Shown here: piece by piece, positions 6,995 through 13,699 of the stretch | Position numbering within the stretch: position 1 is the stretch's first letter | Layout of the letters: every line of letters starts with the position of its first letter | From: Chloroflexota bacterium | GTDB lineage: Archaea > Iainarchaeota > Iainarchaeia > Iainarchaeales > GCA-2688035 | Reading direction: 5' to 3' | Length of the DNA stretch: 19,774 nucleotides | Assembly (NCBI GenBank): GCA_030634785.1 | Contig: DAOWAC010000002.1 | Span: 1 to 19,774 of the forward strand | The notes under the pieces: generated by a model | The model's database searches: none | Told to the model about the DNA's origin: nothing | What the model saw: only the letters and a program-made list of their open reading frames with translations | Position numbers and translations under genes: made by a program

Positions 6995-7345
6995 ATGCTT
7001 TTAAACAAAACAACTAAAAAAAAAATAATCACCAAAACGTTTCTTGCAGAAACTCACTGGCAAAAAATGAAGGGCCTAATGTTTGAAGATGTAAAAAAAT
7101 TCGATTATGGATTAATCTTTTGCCTGCCACGCGAATCCATTACAAATGCAACAATTCACATGCTGTTCGTATTCTTTCCAATAGACCTAGTATATCTTAA
7201 CAAAGACAAAAAAGTCGTTGACATTGCAAAAAACATTCTTCCTTTTTCATTAGGATATGTTCCAAAAAAGCCAAGCAAATTCTTTATAGAACTGCCTGCT
7301 GGAAAAAGCAAAGGAATCAAGTTAGGCGACGAGCTTGAATGGTAA
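6995..7345 (+). CDS. DUF192 family protein (COG1430)
   Basis: The 116-aa product shows the DUF192 pattern: a FLAETHWQKMKGLMF start (the family's xxTxxERxxGLMfR), GLIFCLP, then ATIHMLFVFFPIDLVYLNKDKKVVDI (the family's FWMkNTxxPLDvxFld region), VPKKPSKFFIELPAG and GIKLGDELE at the end. DUF192 proteins are small beta-rich domains of unknown function; many bacterial members are secreted, whereas this one has no signal peptide and should be cytosolic. The start has GGAG about ten bases upstream. It is probably cotranscribed with the 63-aa gene and converges on the toxin gene at 7420. Confidence 0.85.
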   Translation: MLLNKTTKKKIITKTFLAETHWQKMKGLMFEDVKKFDYGLIFCLPRESITNATIHMLFVFFPIDLVYLNKDKKVVDIAKNILPFSLGYVPKKPSKFFIELPAGKSKGIKLGDELEW

Positions 7346-7377
7346 TCTCTTCCTGCCACCAGCCTCGACTGGGCTAT

Positions 7378-7400
7378 AAACGGTTTCGTTTAATTTACTT
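7378..7400 (+). terminator. Hairpin and T-rich tract after the DUF192 gene
   Basis: AAACG-GTTT-CGTTT forms a small stem, followed by TTAATTTACTTG and TTTTT. It lies between the converging DUF192 and toxin genes. No other feature is visible in this 74-nt gap. Confidence 0.35.
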
Positions 7401-7419
7401 GTTTTTCCACAGCGTGCTT

Positions 7420-7776
7420 TTAGCTTCTTTTGTATTTGAATTTTCTTTCATAATTCTTGTGCGTTATCCATTCTATTATTATTGAGATTATTTCGAGTTG
7501 ATTGCCTCTCAGTGTGTAAATCAGGCGCCATCCGTTTGGCAGGTCGTATTTTCTCAGGTTGTCTATTTTGTATTTTTTGATGTATTCTTTTGGCCACTGC
7601 TTTGAAGGAATCTTAATTCCGCATAATGGATTTTTCTTCAGGTCGTCAATTGCCCTTTCAATGAATTCTGCCAGTTGCTTTTCTTCGTGTTTTCCTTTTT
7701 CGAGTTCCTCAAAGGCCTTTTTGAGTGAGGGTTCGGCAAAGGCAACATATTTGATTCTTTCAATTGGCTTCTTCAC
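7420..7776 (-). CDS. RelE/ParE-superfamily toxin
   Basis: I place the start at the GTG at 7776, giving 118 aa (VKKPIERIKYVAFAEPSL). This GTG overlaps the partner's TGA stop as GTGA, a classic translational coupling; the longer open frame to 7911 would overlap the partner gene by 139 bases and gives an N-terminus unlike the family. The core is KKAFEELEKG, DDLKKNPLCGIKIP, WPKEYIKKYKIDNLRKYDL, GWRLIYTL, then IIIEWITHKNYERKFKY. In RelE/YoeB-type ribosome-dependent mRNA endonucleases the central Arg and C-terminal His/Lys/Tyr residues form the active site; the Arg of GWRLIY and the HKxYERKF end fit this. It is probably repressed and neutralised by the winged-helix protein encoded just upstream. 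Confidence 0.8.
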   Translation of the reverse strand: MKKPIERIKYVAFAEPSLKKAFEELEKGKHEEKQLAEFIERAIDDLKKNPLCGIKIPSKQWPKEYIKKYKIDNLRKYDLPNGWRLIYTLRGNQLEIISIIIEWITHKNYERKFKYKRS

Positions 7777-8057
7777 TTTGCAATCAGTCCTTTTCTTTTG
7801 ATTTCTTCTATTGCTTTTTGGTTCCAGATCCAGATAACTGTTTTGTCCTTGTCTACCAGAATTTTTCCAGAGTATTCCAAATATTCTAATGTTGTGATAA
7901 AAGTTTGCCACATTACTTTTTTCGGCAGCTTCATCCAGATTTGCCTTGCAGTAAGGTCTGATTTGCCTTTTCTTATCGCGTCCTCAATCATTAAGACTGT
8001 GTCCAGTCTTGGAAAGCGCAACACATCCTTTTTGAATATTTGTATTTCAGCTTGCAC
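7773..8057 (-). CDS. Winged-helix antitoxin/regulator of the RelE-like pair
   Basis: The product is a small winged-helix-like protein: RFPRLDTVLMIEDAI, then RQIWMKLPKKVMWQTFITTL as the likely recognition-helix region, and a wing with KILVDKDKTVIWIW. Small proteins of this type occur in front of RelE-like genes in archaea. I chose the GTG at 8057 because the TATA box at 8079-8088 would place the transcript start near it, giving a leaderless mRNA; an in-frame GTG at 8066 lies upstream. It overlaps the toxin start by four bases. A perfect palindrome covers its promoter, consistent with autoregulation. Unlike many antitoxins it lacks an obvious disordered toxin-binding tail, so toxin neutralisation is inferred from gene order. 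Confidence 0.72.
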   Translation of the reverse strand: MQAEIQIFKKDVLRFPRLDTVLMIEDAIRKGKSDLTARQIWMKLPKKVMWQTFITTLEYLEYSGKILVDKDKTVIWIWNQKAIEEIKRKGLIAK

Positions 8058-8068
8058 AAAAATCACTG

Positions 8069-8088
8069 TATATCAATTGATATATAAT
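8069..8088 (-). promoter_or_regulatory. Promoter with 16-bp palindromic operator of the toxin pair
   Basis: TATATCAATTGATATA (8069-8084) is a perfect palindrome that abuts and overlaps the TATA element ATTATATATC on the minus strand. A dimer bound here would block TBP/TFB. It lies 12-27 bases before the GTG at 8057. Confidence 0.55.
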
Positions 8089-8136
8089 GTTTTTAAATAT
8101 ATTGTCTAAAAGCGATTCCTTTAATTAAACCAAAAG

Positions 8137-8182
8137 TGGGGTTGCCCGCCTGGGATTTGAACCCTAGTTTTTGGAGTTTTAG
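8137..8182 (-). other. tRNA-like 3' fragment (T arm), probable tRNA relic
   Basis: On the minus strand GGGTTCAAATCCC is a canonical tRNA T-loop with part of its stem, followed by AGGCGGGCA, like an acceptor 3' strand. The outer T-stem pairs are mismatched, and I find no matching 5' acceptor strand (TGCCCGC) within the next 300 bases, so it is not a whole tRNA. It could be a decayed tRNA or a tRNA 3' end left by an integrated element. Confidence 0.35.
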
Positions 8183-8233
8183 TCTTTGTTTAGGTTTTTC
8201 GGCTAAAAGAATAAAAGGTGTCTTTTTCAATGC

Positions 8234-8413
8234 TCAGTCTTCTAAAGACCTTCCAACATACATTTCTTTACAATTCTTTGAACAAAACTTTTGATAGTAT
8301 AAATGGTCTCCTTCATTTTCAAGAGGCTTTCCGCACTGCATGCACTTTCTTTCAGTAGGATATTGTCTTGCATGCCTTGAACTGCTTTGCTTAATATACC
8401 TGTCTAAATTCAT
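8234..8413 (-). CDS. Small zinc-finger protein (CxxC...CxxxC), 59 aa
   Basis: The frame runs from the ATG at 8413 to a TGA, giving 59 aa. It starts MNLDRYIKQSSSRHARQYP; residues 27-48 contain KCMQCGKPLEN and, after a 13-residue spacer, KFCSKNCKEMY. The four cysteines (27, 30, 44, 48) form a CxxC-CxxxC zinc site like the short archaeal zinc-ribbon families (DUF2116-type, CxxCGKPL...FCSxxC). Reading depends on the stop codon before the ATG and on codon use that matches its neighbours. No ribosome-binding site is seen, but an AT-rich GCATATTATT lies about 30-40 bases upstream, so a leaderless or short-leader mRNA is possible. Function is unknown; nucleic-acid binding is typical of such folds. 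Confidence 0.7.
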   Translation of the reverse strand: MNLDRYIKQSSSRHARQYPTERKCMQCGKPLENEGDHLYYQKFCSKNCKEMYVGRSLED

Positions 8414-8755
8414 GACCAGTCACGCTTGGCTGGTGCAATAATATGCCATTTTGCTTGAGCTCAATAGCATGAATTTAATCCAATGCCAACCAATACACTT
8501 ATACTACAGAGCAGGATTTAAGCATATCGCCAATAATTGCCAGTTTTGTTAATAGAGGAAAGAAAAAATTAGATTGCTTTTCTTTCCCCCTTTGCCTTTT
8601 TGCCTTTCTGTTACAGAATTCGGGGGTGATAAAACCCGCATTTAATATGTTCAATCTTATATTTAATATAGGCGGTTTTGAAAAGCAAACAATGCTCAAA
8701 GAACCTTGTTTGAAAAGCAAAACATGGCTTTTTACCAAAATTTGCTTTTTTTTGC
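8414..8755. other. 342-nt stretch without a supported gene
   Basis: I see no gene here. It holds an inverted repeat TAAATTCATG (8405-8414) with CATGAATTTA (8468-8477), whose left arm covers the start codon of the zinc-finger gene, an inner hairpin ACCAG/CTGGT (8415-8434), and two direct copies of TTTGAAAAGCAAA (8677-8689 and 8709-8721). It also contains a pyrimidine-rich tract at about 8578-8610. An open frame at 8499-8738 (-) has no family resemblance, no ribosome-binding site and odd composition. Confidence 0.5.
8713..8749 (-). terminator. Candidate terminator hairpin after hicBA
   Basis: On the minus strand, seven bases after the hicA stop, AAAAGCAAA and TTTGCTTTT form a perfect 9-bp inverted repeat with a 19-nt loop, ending in a T-rich arm. 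The same arms occur after the surface-protein gene at 10505-10544. Confidence 0.4.
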
Positions 8756-8983
8756 CTAAAGAAGTTCAAAAAACCATTCTCTTGAAATTTTCAGGTCTTT
8801 TTTGATTATGTGGTTCAACAGCCCAACCTTTATTGGCTTATTTTTATGAGTAGGGATAACAAGTGTTCTTCCATCTGAATGCAAAAAAGAAACATGGCTT
8901 CCTTTTTGTCTAATTTTTTTGAAACCAAGTTTTTCTATTGCTTTGATTAGCTTTTCAGCTTTGACCGGTTTCAACCTAGGCAT
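8756..8983 (-). CDS. hicA: HicA toxin (mRNA interferase)
   Basis: This 75-aa protein is a full-length HicA/YcfA domain with a double-stranded-RNA-binding-like fold. It reads LKPVKAEKLIKAIEKLGFKK, then RQKGSHVSF with the catalytic His in GSH, then LVIPTHKNKPIKVGLLNHII. HicA cleaves mRNA independently of codon reading and is inhibited by HicB. It is the second gene of the pair and starts eight bases inside the end of hicB, so the two are translated together. The ATG follows GTTGTAAATG without a strong ribosome-binding site of its own, which fits coupling. Confidence 0.92.
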   Translation of the reverse strand: MPRLKPVKAEKLIKAIEKLGFKKIRQKGSHVSFLHSDGRTLVIPTHKNKPIKVGLLNHIIKKDLKISREWFFELL

Positions 8984-9197
8984 TTACAACAACTTCGCTT
9001 ACGCCTACAAAATTAGAAACTGTTTTTTGCTTTTTTTCCTTTGATGTTTCAAGGTATAATTCAATTGCTTCTTTGATATTTGAAGTTGCTTCCTTCAAAG
9101 TATCTCCTTGAGAATAACAACCAGGCAAAGCAGGCACTGAAACAACAAATCCGCCGTCAGAATCTCTTTCAAGCAAAACATCAAACTTTTTATTCAT
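8976..9197 (-). CDS. hicB: HicB antitoxin
   Basis: This 73-aa protein has the partial RNase H-like HicB fold: FDVLLERDSDGGFVVSVPAL, PGCYSQGDTLKEATSNIKEA, IELYLETSKE. It binds and blocks HicA. It is short and appears to end after the fold, with no C-terminal ribbon-helix-helix or HTH domain, so autoregulation by direct DNA binding is not obvious. The start is strongly supported by AGGTGA about six bases before the ATG. A TATA box and a 14-bp palindrome lie upstream. Confidence 0.92.
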   Translation of the reverse strand: MNKKFDVLLERDSDGGFVVSVPALPGCYSQGDTLKEATSNIKEAIELYLETSKEKKQKTVSNFVGVSEVVVNA

Positions 9198-9211
9198 CCA
9201 ATTTCACCTAA

Positions 9212-9240
9212 AAACATTAATGTTTGTATGTTTATAAAAA
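9212..9240 (-). promoter_or_regulatory. hicBA promoter with 14-bp palindrome
   Basis: On the minus strand a TATA box (TTTTTATAAAC, about 9230-9240) is followed by the perfect palindrome AAACATTAATGTTT (9212-9225), which falls between the TATA box and the expected start near 9208-9212. AGGTGA then precedes the hicB ATG. The palindrome is well placed for a repressor. Confidence 0.55.
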
Positions 9241-9327
9241 ACATTTGCCTAATCTAAAATGCCGTTTTTTTCTTCAAAAAATAATTTGCAAACCTTTTTT
9301 TATACGATTAGCCTTTTTCTGCTTTTT

Positions 9328-10464
9328 TTACATGCTTTTAAGCACTGCAGGCAGCAATCCCCACATTTTTGGCTTAAAGAGCATTTTTTTCATAAAAAGA
9401 GACGGTTTGTCCATATCTCCATATTCTGACAAAAATTCTTCAACTCCTGCATTCTTTGCTTTTGCAATAAGTGAATCAAACTGTTCTGGTTTCATTCCTT
9501 GAATATATGAATAAAGTTTCCAGTGCATTGCAAGTTCTTTGTTTACTTTTTGTAAATTTTTGACATAATCTGTCAAAGGCTTTTTGTGCTTTAAGTGGTT
9601 TGAAACTGTTTCAGAACAGGCTTTTGCTGCTTTTAGTCCAAAAACAAGTCCGCCTCCGGTTGTTGCTTTTGTTTGTGCTCCTGCATCTCCTATTAGTAAT
9701 ACGTTTCCTGAAACAAGTTCTTTTGCCGGTGGAGCAATTGGAATTAATGCACTGCTTTTGCTTAAAATTCTAATGTTTGGTTTCTTTTTTTTCAAAAATT
9801 CTTTCATTGAATCGCCTGCATTTTCTCCAGGTCTTACTCCAAGTCCAATTCTTGCAACATTGTTTGATTCTGGCACAACCCATGCAAAAAATCCTGGTGC
9901 AAATTCTCCAAAGTGCAATTCTACAAAGTCTTTGTCAAACTTTCCGGTTGCTCTTACCTGAAATGCTTGTACAAACTGTTTTTCAAAAAGCTTTGGAAAA
10001 ACAGAGTGCCTTACTATGCTGTGTGCTCCGTCTGCTCCAATAGTAATTTGTGATTTAATAAATTCGCCCCTGCCTTTTGTCTGCATAAAAAGGCTATTGT
10101 TTCTTACATCAATTAGTTTGCTTTCAAGTCTTATATCGCACCCTAGTCTTTTTGCTTTTTTGTAAAACATTTGGTCAAATAGAACTCGGTCAATTACATA
10201 TGCTACTGTTTTCTTTTTCTTAATTTCAAGACTTTGGCCTCCTGGAGAAAAGATTCTTGCACCCTTTACTTCGTTTACAACACTGTTTCCAAGCGCTATT
10301 CCTAGTTCTTCAATTCCGGTGCTTGAAACAAGTCCTGCGCATTGCACTGGTCTTCCAATATTTGGGTGTTCTTCAAAAACGCTTGTTTCAAAACCTTCTT
10401 CTGCAAGCAAAGCAGCACAATGCAGTCCAATTGGCCCTCCGCCAATAATGTTAATTACTCCCAC
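9328..10464 (-). CDS. Geranylgeranyl reductase family flavoprotein
   Basis: The 378-aa protein begins with the FAD dinucleotide-binding motif IIGGGPIGLHCAALLAEEG and the family's EEHPNIGRPVQCAGLVS. A second FAD motif near residue 255 reads VLLIGDAGAQTKATTGGGL, as in archaeal (di)geranylgeranylglycerophospholipid reductases. These enzymes saturate the isoprenoid chains of archaeal membrane lipids using FADH2; related enzymes reduce geranylgeranyl groups of quinones or chlorophyll. The FGEFAPGFFAWVVP stretch matches the family's substrate-domain core. The start is a GTG at 10464 with AAGGG about six bases upstream. Length is slightly short of the usual 390-410 aa but all motifs are present. A lipid role is most likely; the exact substrate is not shown. 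Confidence 0.88.
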   Translation of the reverse strand: MGVINIIGGGPIGLHCAALLAEEGFETSVFEEHPNIGRPVQCAGLVSSTGIEELGIALGNSVVNEVKGARIFSPGGQSLEIKKKKTVAYVIDRVLFDQMFYKKAKRLGCDIRLESKLIDVRNNSLFMQTKGRGEFIKSQITIGADGAHSIVRHSVFPKLFEKQFVQAFQVRATGKFDKDFVELHFGEFAPGFFAWVVPESNNVARIGLGVRPGENAGDSMKEFLKKKKPNIRILSKSSALIPIAPPAKELVSGNVLLIGDAGAQTKATTGGGLVFGLKAAKACSETVSNHLKHKKPLTDYVKNLQKVNKELAMHWKLYSYIQGMKPEQFDSLIAKAKNAGVEEFLSEYGDMDKPSLFMKKMLFKPKMWGLLPAVLKSM

Positions 10465-10504
10465 AAAAATCCCTTAGAATAATTGGTATTTTATCTTTAA
10501 TAGG

Positions 10505-10563
10505 TTTTGCTTTTTTTTGTTTCTGAAAACTTGTAAAAGCAAAAAAACGAAAATTCGGTTTTT
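10505..10563 (-). terminator. Hairpin and T-run after the surface-protein gene
   Basis: Immediately after the surface-protein stop, the minus strand shows a small CGAA/TTCG stem flanked by A- and T-runs (10543-10563), then TTTTTTTGCTTTT. TTTTGCTTTT (10505-10514) and AAAAGCAAAA (10535-10544) form a perfect 10-bp inverted repeat. The 106-nt gap to the flavoprotein start has nothing else apart from a TAATTGGTATTTTATC-like AT-rich stretch. Confidence 0.45.
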
Positions 10564-10570
10564 GCAGTAT

Positions 10571-13531
10571 TCAGTCACTATATTTCCACTTTGAACCAGA
10601 AGATTCTTCCTTTTTGTCGCTTTTGCCAATTTTGTCAAAAAAGCTAGAGCCAAAGCCGGCTCTTTTTGTTGCCGCATCCAACCCAAAAGAATTTTGCTTT
10701 TCATTGCCCTGTTTTCCAATCACGTACAATGCTGCAAAAACAATAATTGCTCCCAGAATAATTACAATTCCAAAAATTTCAACAGTTCCTCCTAATCCAA
10801 ACAATCCAATTGTTGTTCCTAAAAAGCTTGCTTTGTTCATTTCTGTTTCAGAGCTTACTAAAACTGGTGGAATTGAAAACTTGTTTAAAATTTCTGAGTC
10901 AACCATGGCATCTGCTTGTTCTGCCGTTAATTCGCTTTTCAAAGCATAAACAATTGTTGCTTCTTGTCCTGCTTCAAGTGAAACAACCCATTCAAGTATT
11001 GGGTCGTCAACAATTACTGTAAAGTTTTCTCCTGCAATTTCTGAAGCTGTTTCGGCAAATTCTTTTGGAATAACTTCTATTACTTTTATTTCCTGTGCTT
11101 TGCCTGAATTGTTTTTTATAGTCAGTGTAATAACTGCTTTGTAATATGTTTCACCATTGCTTCCAACTTGTTTGAATGAAAGGCTTCTTTCAACGTTGTT
11201 TTCTTCAAGCATTGCTTTTGCTTCGTCAATTACTGTTTGGCTAAATCCAAGTTCTTTCATTAAAAGCTCAAGGTGTTCTTCGTTGTAAACATACTGGCTT
11301 CCTTCTCCGTACTCTCCAACCGCAATCAATTCTGCAAGCGCTTCAAGCTTTGCTATTGCTTCATCGGCCTTTTCAATTGCTTGGCTGTAATTTTTGTCCT
11401 CAAGCAATTCCTGTGCGCTGTCAATCAATTCAGACGCATCAGCAAACAATCCTGCTTGCACTGCATCCAAAGCAATTCCCAAAACATCAAGCTCTGCAAG
11501 CAAAGAATCAACAGTTTCCTTTTTATCAGAAGCTGCATCAATTGCATTCTCTGCAACAACCTTGTTGGCGTCATCAGTTTCTAATGCTGTTCCATCTTCT
11601 GGTTCAATGCCATTGTTTGTTGTAATTGTAATTGTTTTGGTTCTTGCATCGTTGTTACTTCCACTCCAGTTTTTTGCAACAGCTGTCAATACATGTTCTC
11701 CATCGGCAACAGTTGTGCTGTCCCAGTTAACAATATATCTGTCAAGGTTTTGACTAGTCACTATTTCAATCGGGGCATCATCTACCATAAATTCTACATA
11801 TCTCATGTTGCTTTCATTATCGTAAGACCAAACTTTTAGCATTATTGTTCCACTTACGTCATCTCTATCGTTTGTTACTGGTTTTTCCCATTCTAAGGAT
11901 GGTGCGCTGTTGTCTTCGTCCTCGTCGTCATCATCGTCGGTGTCGTCGTCATCGTCGTTATTGGTGACATCTACTGTTGCTGATGCTTGGGATGAAATTG
12001 CTTCATTTCCGGCGTTATCGACAGCTTTTACTCTGTAATAATAAGTATCATTGCCCAAGTTCAAATTGGTATAGCTTGTGCTTTCCCCTTGACTAGAACA
12101 ACTTCTTATAGTGGTTACACCGCTTCCAGCGTAATCAAATCCACTACTTGCACTTCTTCGAATTTCATAACAGGATATGCCTGAAAGCGAGTTTTCGTCA
12201 ACTACATCCCAGCTAATTGTAACATCATCATCTGAAACACTTGTTGAAATGGATGGTGCTGAAATACTTTTATCAAATTTCAAAATCTGGCTTTTTACTA
12301 TTTCTTCGTTTCCAAAATTGTCTCTTGAAGCAAATCTTATGTAACTTGTTCCTTCTGCGGCGTGGGTTATTTGGGTAGTAGTATATTCTATTCCATTTAA
12401 TGCGTCACAATCATTGCTTGTATCATCAATGCAATAAAAGGTTTCTTTGCAGCCCGCCCAATTCACGTCTGAACATGTCAATATAATTGAAATGTCGCTT
12501 GCCTGCCAGTTTGTAGAATCAAAGCTTGTGGTTGTTACAGGTGCCTCGTCTTCTCCGAGAACTACAACTCCTACTGCAACTTCCATCTCATTTCCTGCCC
12601 TATCAACAAATCCGGACATATTAACAGTTGTTGAACTTGAAGGCGTACCGTTTTCAACAAACAAGTTCATTTCCCAGCCATTGCTTGTATCTCCTATTAA
12701 TTCAGCTTCCTGGTCAGTTGGAGTCATGCTGTTTCCAAAAGAAATCACTGGCGTTACATTTTCACCTGTAATCTGCTCTGTAAAAACAAGTCTTACTTTA
12801 TAATGTGAAATATACTTTGCACTCAAAAGCTGTGGTCTGTTGTTATCAAAATTGAAGTTTGATGTTGTTATTGTACTGTTATTATCTGCATTATCAGTAG
12901 CTTTTACCTTTACTTCATAATGGCCGTTACTATTGGGTGATGCAAAGACATATGCCCAACTTGTATCTAATTCTTCATTAAATGTTTCCTCAGCAATCCA
13001 TGCCGTTTCATTACTGCTCCAATATTGTCCTTGTGGGCTTTCAATACCAATCCAAATTCTTGCAAGCTCCGCACCGCCAGTATCTGCTGCAGTTCCTGAG
13101 ATTTGTGAAATTGTGTTAATCCATTCCTCGTCTGCTGGAGAAACAATTAATGCAGTTGGTGCTGTGGCGTCGTAATGTGTGTCGTCGCTTTGCACAGTTG
13201 AATTTTCATCGCCATTTTTCAGTTTTGCATGAACTATTACTGCTCCGTCTTCTCCATTGAGGCAATCGTATTCTAAAGTTGTAATGTCAAAATCAATAGT
13301 TTGTGTTGCATAGGTTTGCCATTCTTTCCATTCTGTGCCGTTGCAGCTGAATTGCATGTGCGTCGGAAGCGGGCTATCAACGGCAAGAGTTATGCTTATT
13401 TTCGGCGTGCTTTCATTTGTAAAACCGCCTGTATCGGTTATTGTTATAGATTCAAGTTCTGGCGCTACCGCTCCTACGTTTATGCTTAAAATTAGAATTG
13501 TTAATAACAGAAAGGCAACTTTTTTTATCAC
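10571..13531 (-). CDS. Large secreted, membrane-anchored Ig-like/FN3 surface protein
   Basis: This protein of about 986 aa starts with a signal peptide (IKKVAFLLLTILILSINVGA). The extracellular part contains several Ig-like domains (an early one with APTALIVSPADEEWINT...ISGTAAD, about residues 130-230; another at about 330-420 with PVTTTSFDSTNW), an FN3 domain (about 425-520, with YYYRVKAVDNAGNEA), an almost pure Asp/Glu linker (about 524-542), another Ig-like domain (about 545-640), a helical segment rich in Ala, Glu and Leu (about 655-745), and a beta-rich domain with VIEVIPKEFAE. A transmembrane helix (about 918-942) and a 45-residue Ser/Lys tail close it. The likely role is adhesion or cell-surface architecture; sugar sites such as NST and NES are frequent. 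I prefer the GTG at 13531, preceded by GGGGGTTTGGGA; a TTG at 13537 is also open. Confidence 0.8.
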   Translation of the reverse strand: MIKKVAFLLLTILILSINVGAVAPELESITITDTGGFTNESTPKISITLAVDSPLPTHMQFSCNGTEWKEWQTYATQTIDFDITTLEYDCLNGEDGAVIVHAKLKNGDENSTVQSDDTHYDATAPTALIVSPADEEWINTISQISGTAADTGGAELARIWIGIESPQGQYWSSNETAWIAEETFNEELDTSWAYVFASPNSNGHYEVKVKATDNADNNSTITTSNFNFDNNRPQLLSAKYISHYKVRLVFTEQITGENVTPVISFGNSMTPTDQEAELIGDTSNGWEMNLFVENGTPSSSTTVNMSGFVDRAGNEMEVAVGVVVLGEDEAPVTTTSFDSTNWQASDISIILTCSDVNWAGCKETFYCIDDTSNDCDALNGIEYTTTQITHAAEGTSYIRFASRDNFGNEEIVKSQILKFDKSISAPSISTSVSDDDVTISWDVVDENSLSGISCYEIRRSASSGFDYAGSGVTTIRSCSSQGESTSYTNLNLGNDTYYYRVKAVDNAGNEAISSQASATVDVTNNDDDDDTDDDDDEDEDNSAPSLEWEKPVTNDRDDVSGTIMLKVWSYDNESNMRYVEFMVDDAPIEIVTSQNLDRYIVNWDSTTVADGEHVLTAVAKNWSGSNNDARTKTITITTNNGIEPEDGTALETDDANKVVAENAIDAASDKKETVDSLLAELDVLGIALDAVQAGLFADASELIDSAQELLEDKNYSQAIEKADEAIAKLEALAELIAVGEYGEGSQYVYNEEHLELLMKELGFSQTVIDEAKAMLEENNVERSLSFKQVGSNGETYYKAVITLTIKNNSGKAQEIKVIEVIPKEFAETASEIAGENFTVIVDDPILEWVVSLEAGQEATIVYALKSELTAEQADAMVDSEILNKFSIPPVLVSSETEMNKASFLGTTIGLFGLGGTVEIFGIVIILGAIIVFAALYVIGKQGNEKQNSFGLDAATKRAGFGSSFFDKIGKSDKKEESSGSKWKYSD

Positions 13532-13547
13532 TCCCAAACCCCCACGA

Positions 13548-13565
13548 TTCCTTCGCCAAAAGGAA
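13548..13565 (-). promoter_or_regulatory. Leader hairpin before the surface-protein start
   Basis: TTCCTT-TTGGCG-AAGGAA (minus strand) is a perfect 6-bp stem with a 6-nt loop, ending 16 bases before the GTG start and just before the G-rich ribosome-binding region. It could affect translation. The rest of the 162-nt gap holds the divergent TATA-like boxes. Confidence 0.35.
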
Positions 13566-13640
13566 CATTTGTTATGTATACTTGTTTATGGCTTGTTAAT
13601 TTTGGCATCTGAGCTATTTGCTCATATTAGTTTGGGGTCA

Positions 13641-13655
13641 TTCTATTTAAAAACT
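13641..13655. promoter_or_regulatory. TATA-like box between divergent genes
   Basis: TCTATTTAAAAACTT reads as ATTTAAAA on the plus strand, suited to starting transcription near 13670 for the membrane-protein gene at 13700. On the minus strand it reads GTTTTTAAATAG, which would give the surface-protein gene a long leader of about 85 nt. Confidence 0.4.
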
Positions 13656-13699
13656 TTTTTGCTTTTTGAGGGTATATTGAGCGTTTGAAGTGATTTTTT

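Noticed and set aside
7777..7911. Longer N-terminus for the RelE-like toxin
   Set aside because: It would overlap the partner gene by 139 bases and encodes residues unlike the family; the GTGA overlap start at 7776 is more natural.
8469..8550. Short plus-strand frame starting ATGAATTTA
   Set aside because: It starts in the right arm of the inverted repeat and mirrors the zinc-finger start codon; it encodes only about 27 residues with no motif.
8499..8738. Open frame of 79 aa on the minus strand between the zinc-finger gene and hicA
   Set aside because: No family resemblance, no ribosome-binding site, low-complexity middle part, and it overlaps direct repeats and the candidate hicBA terminator.
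11910..11965. Short tandem repeat of tcg/tca triplets, considered as a satellite or CRISPR-like repeat
   Set aside because: It is in frame inside the surface-protein gene and encodes the Asp/Glu linker; there are no spacers.
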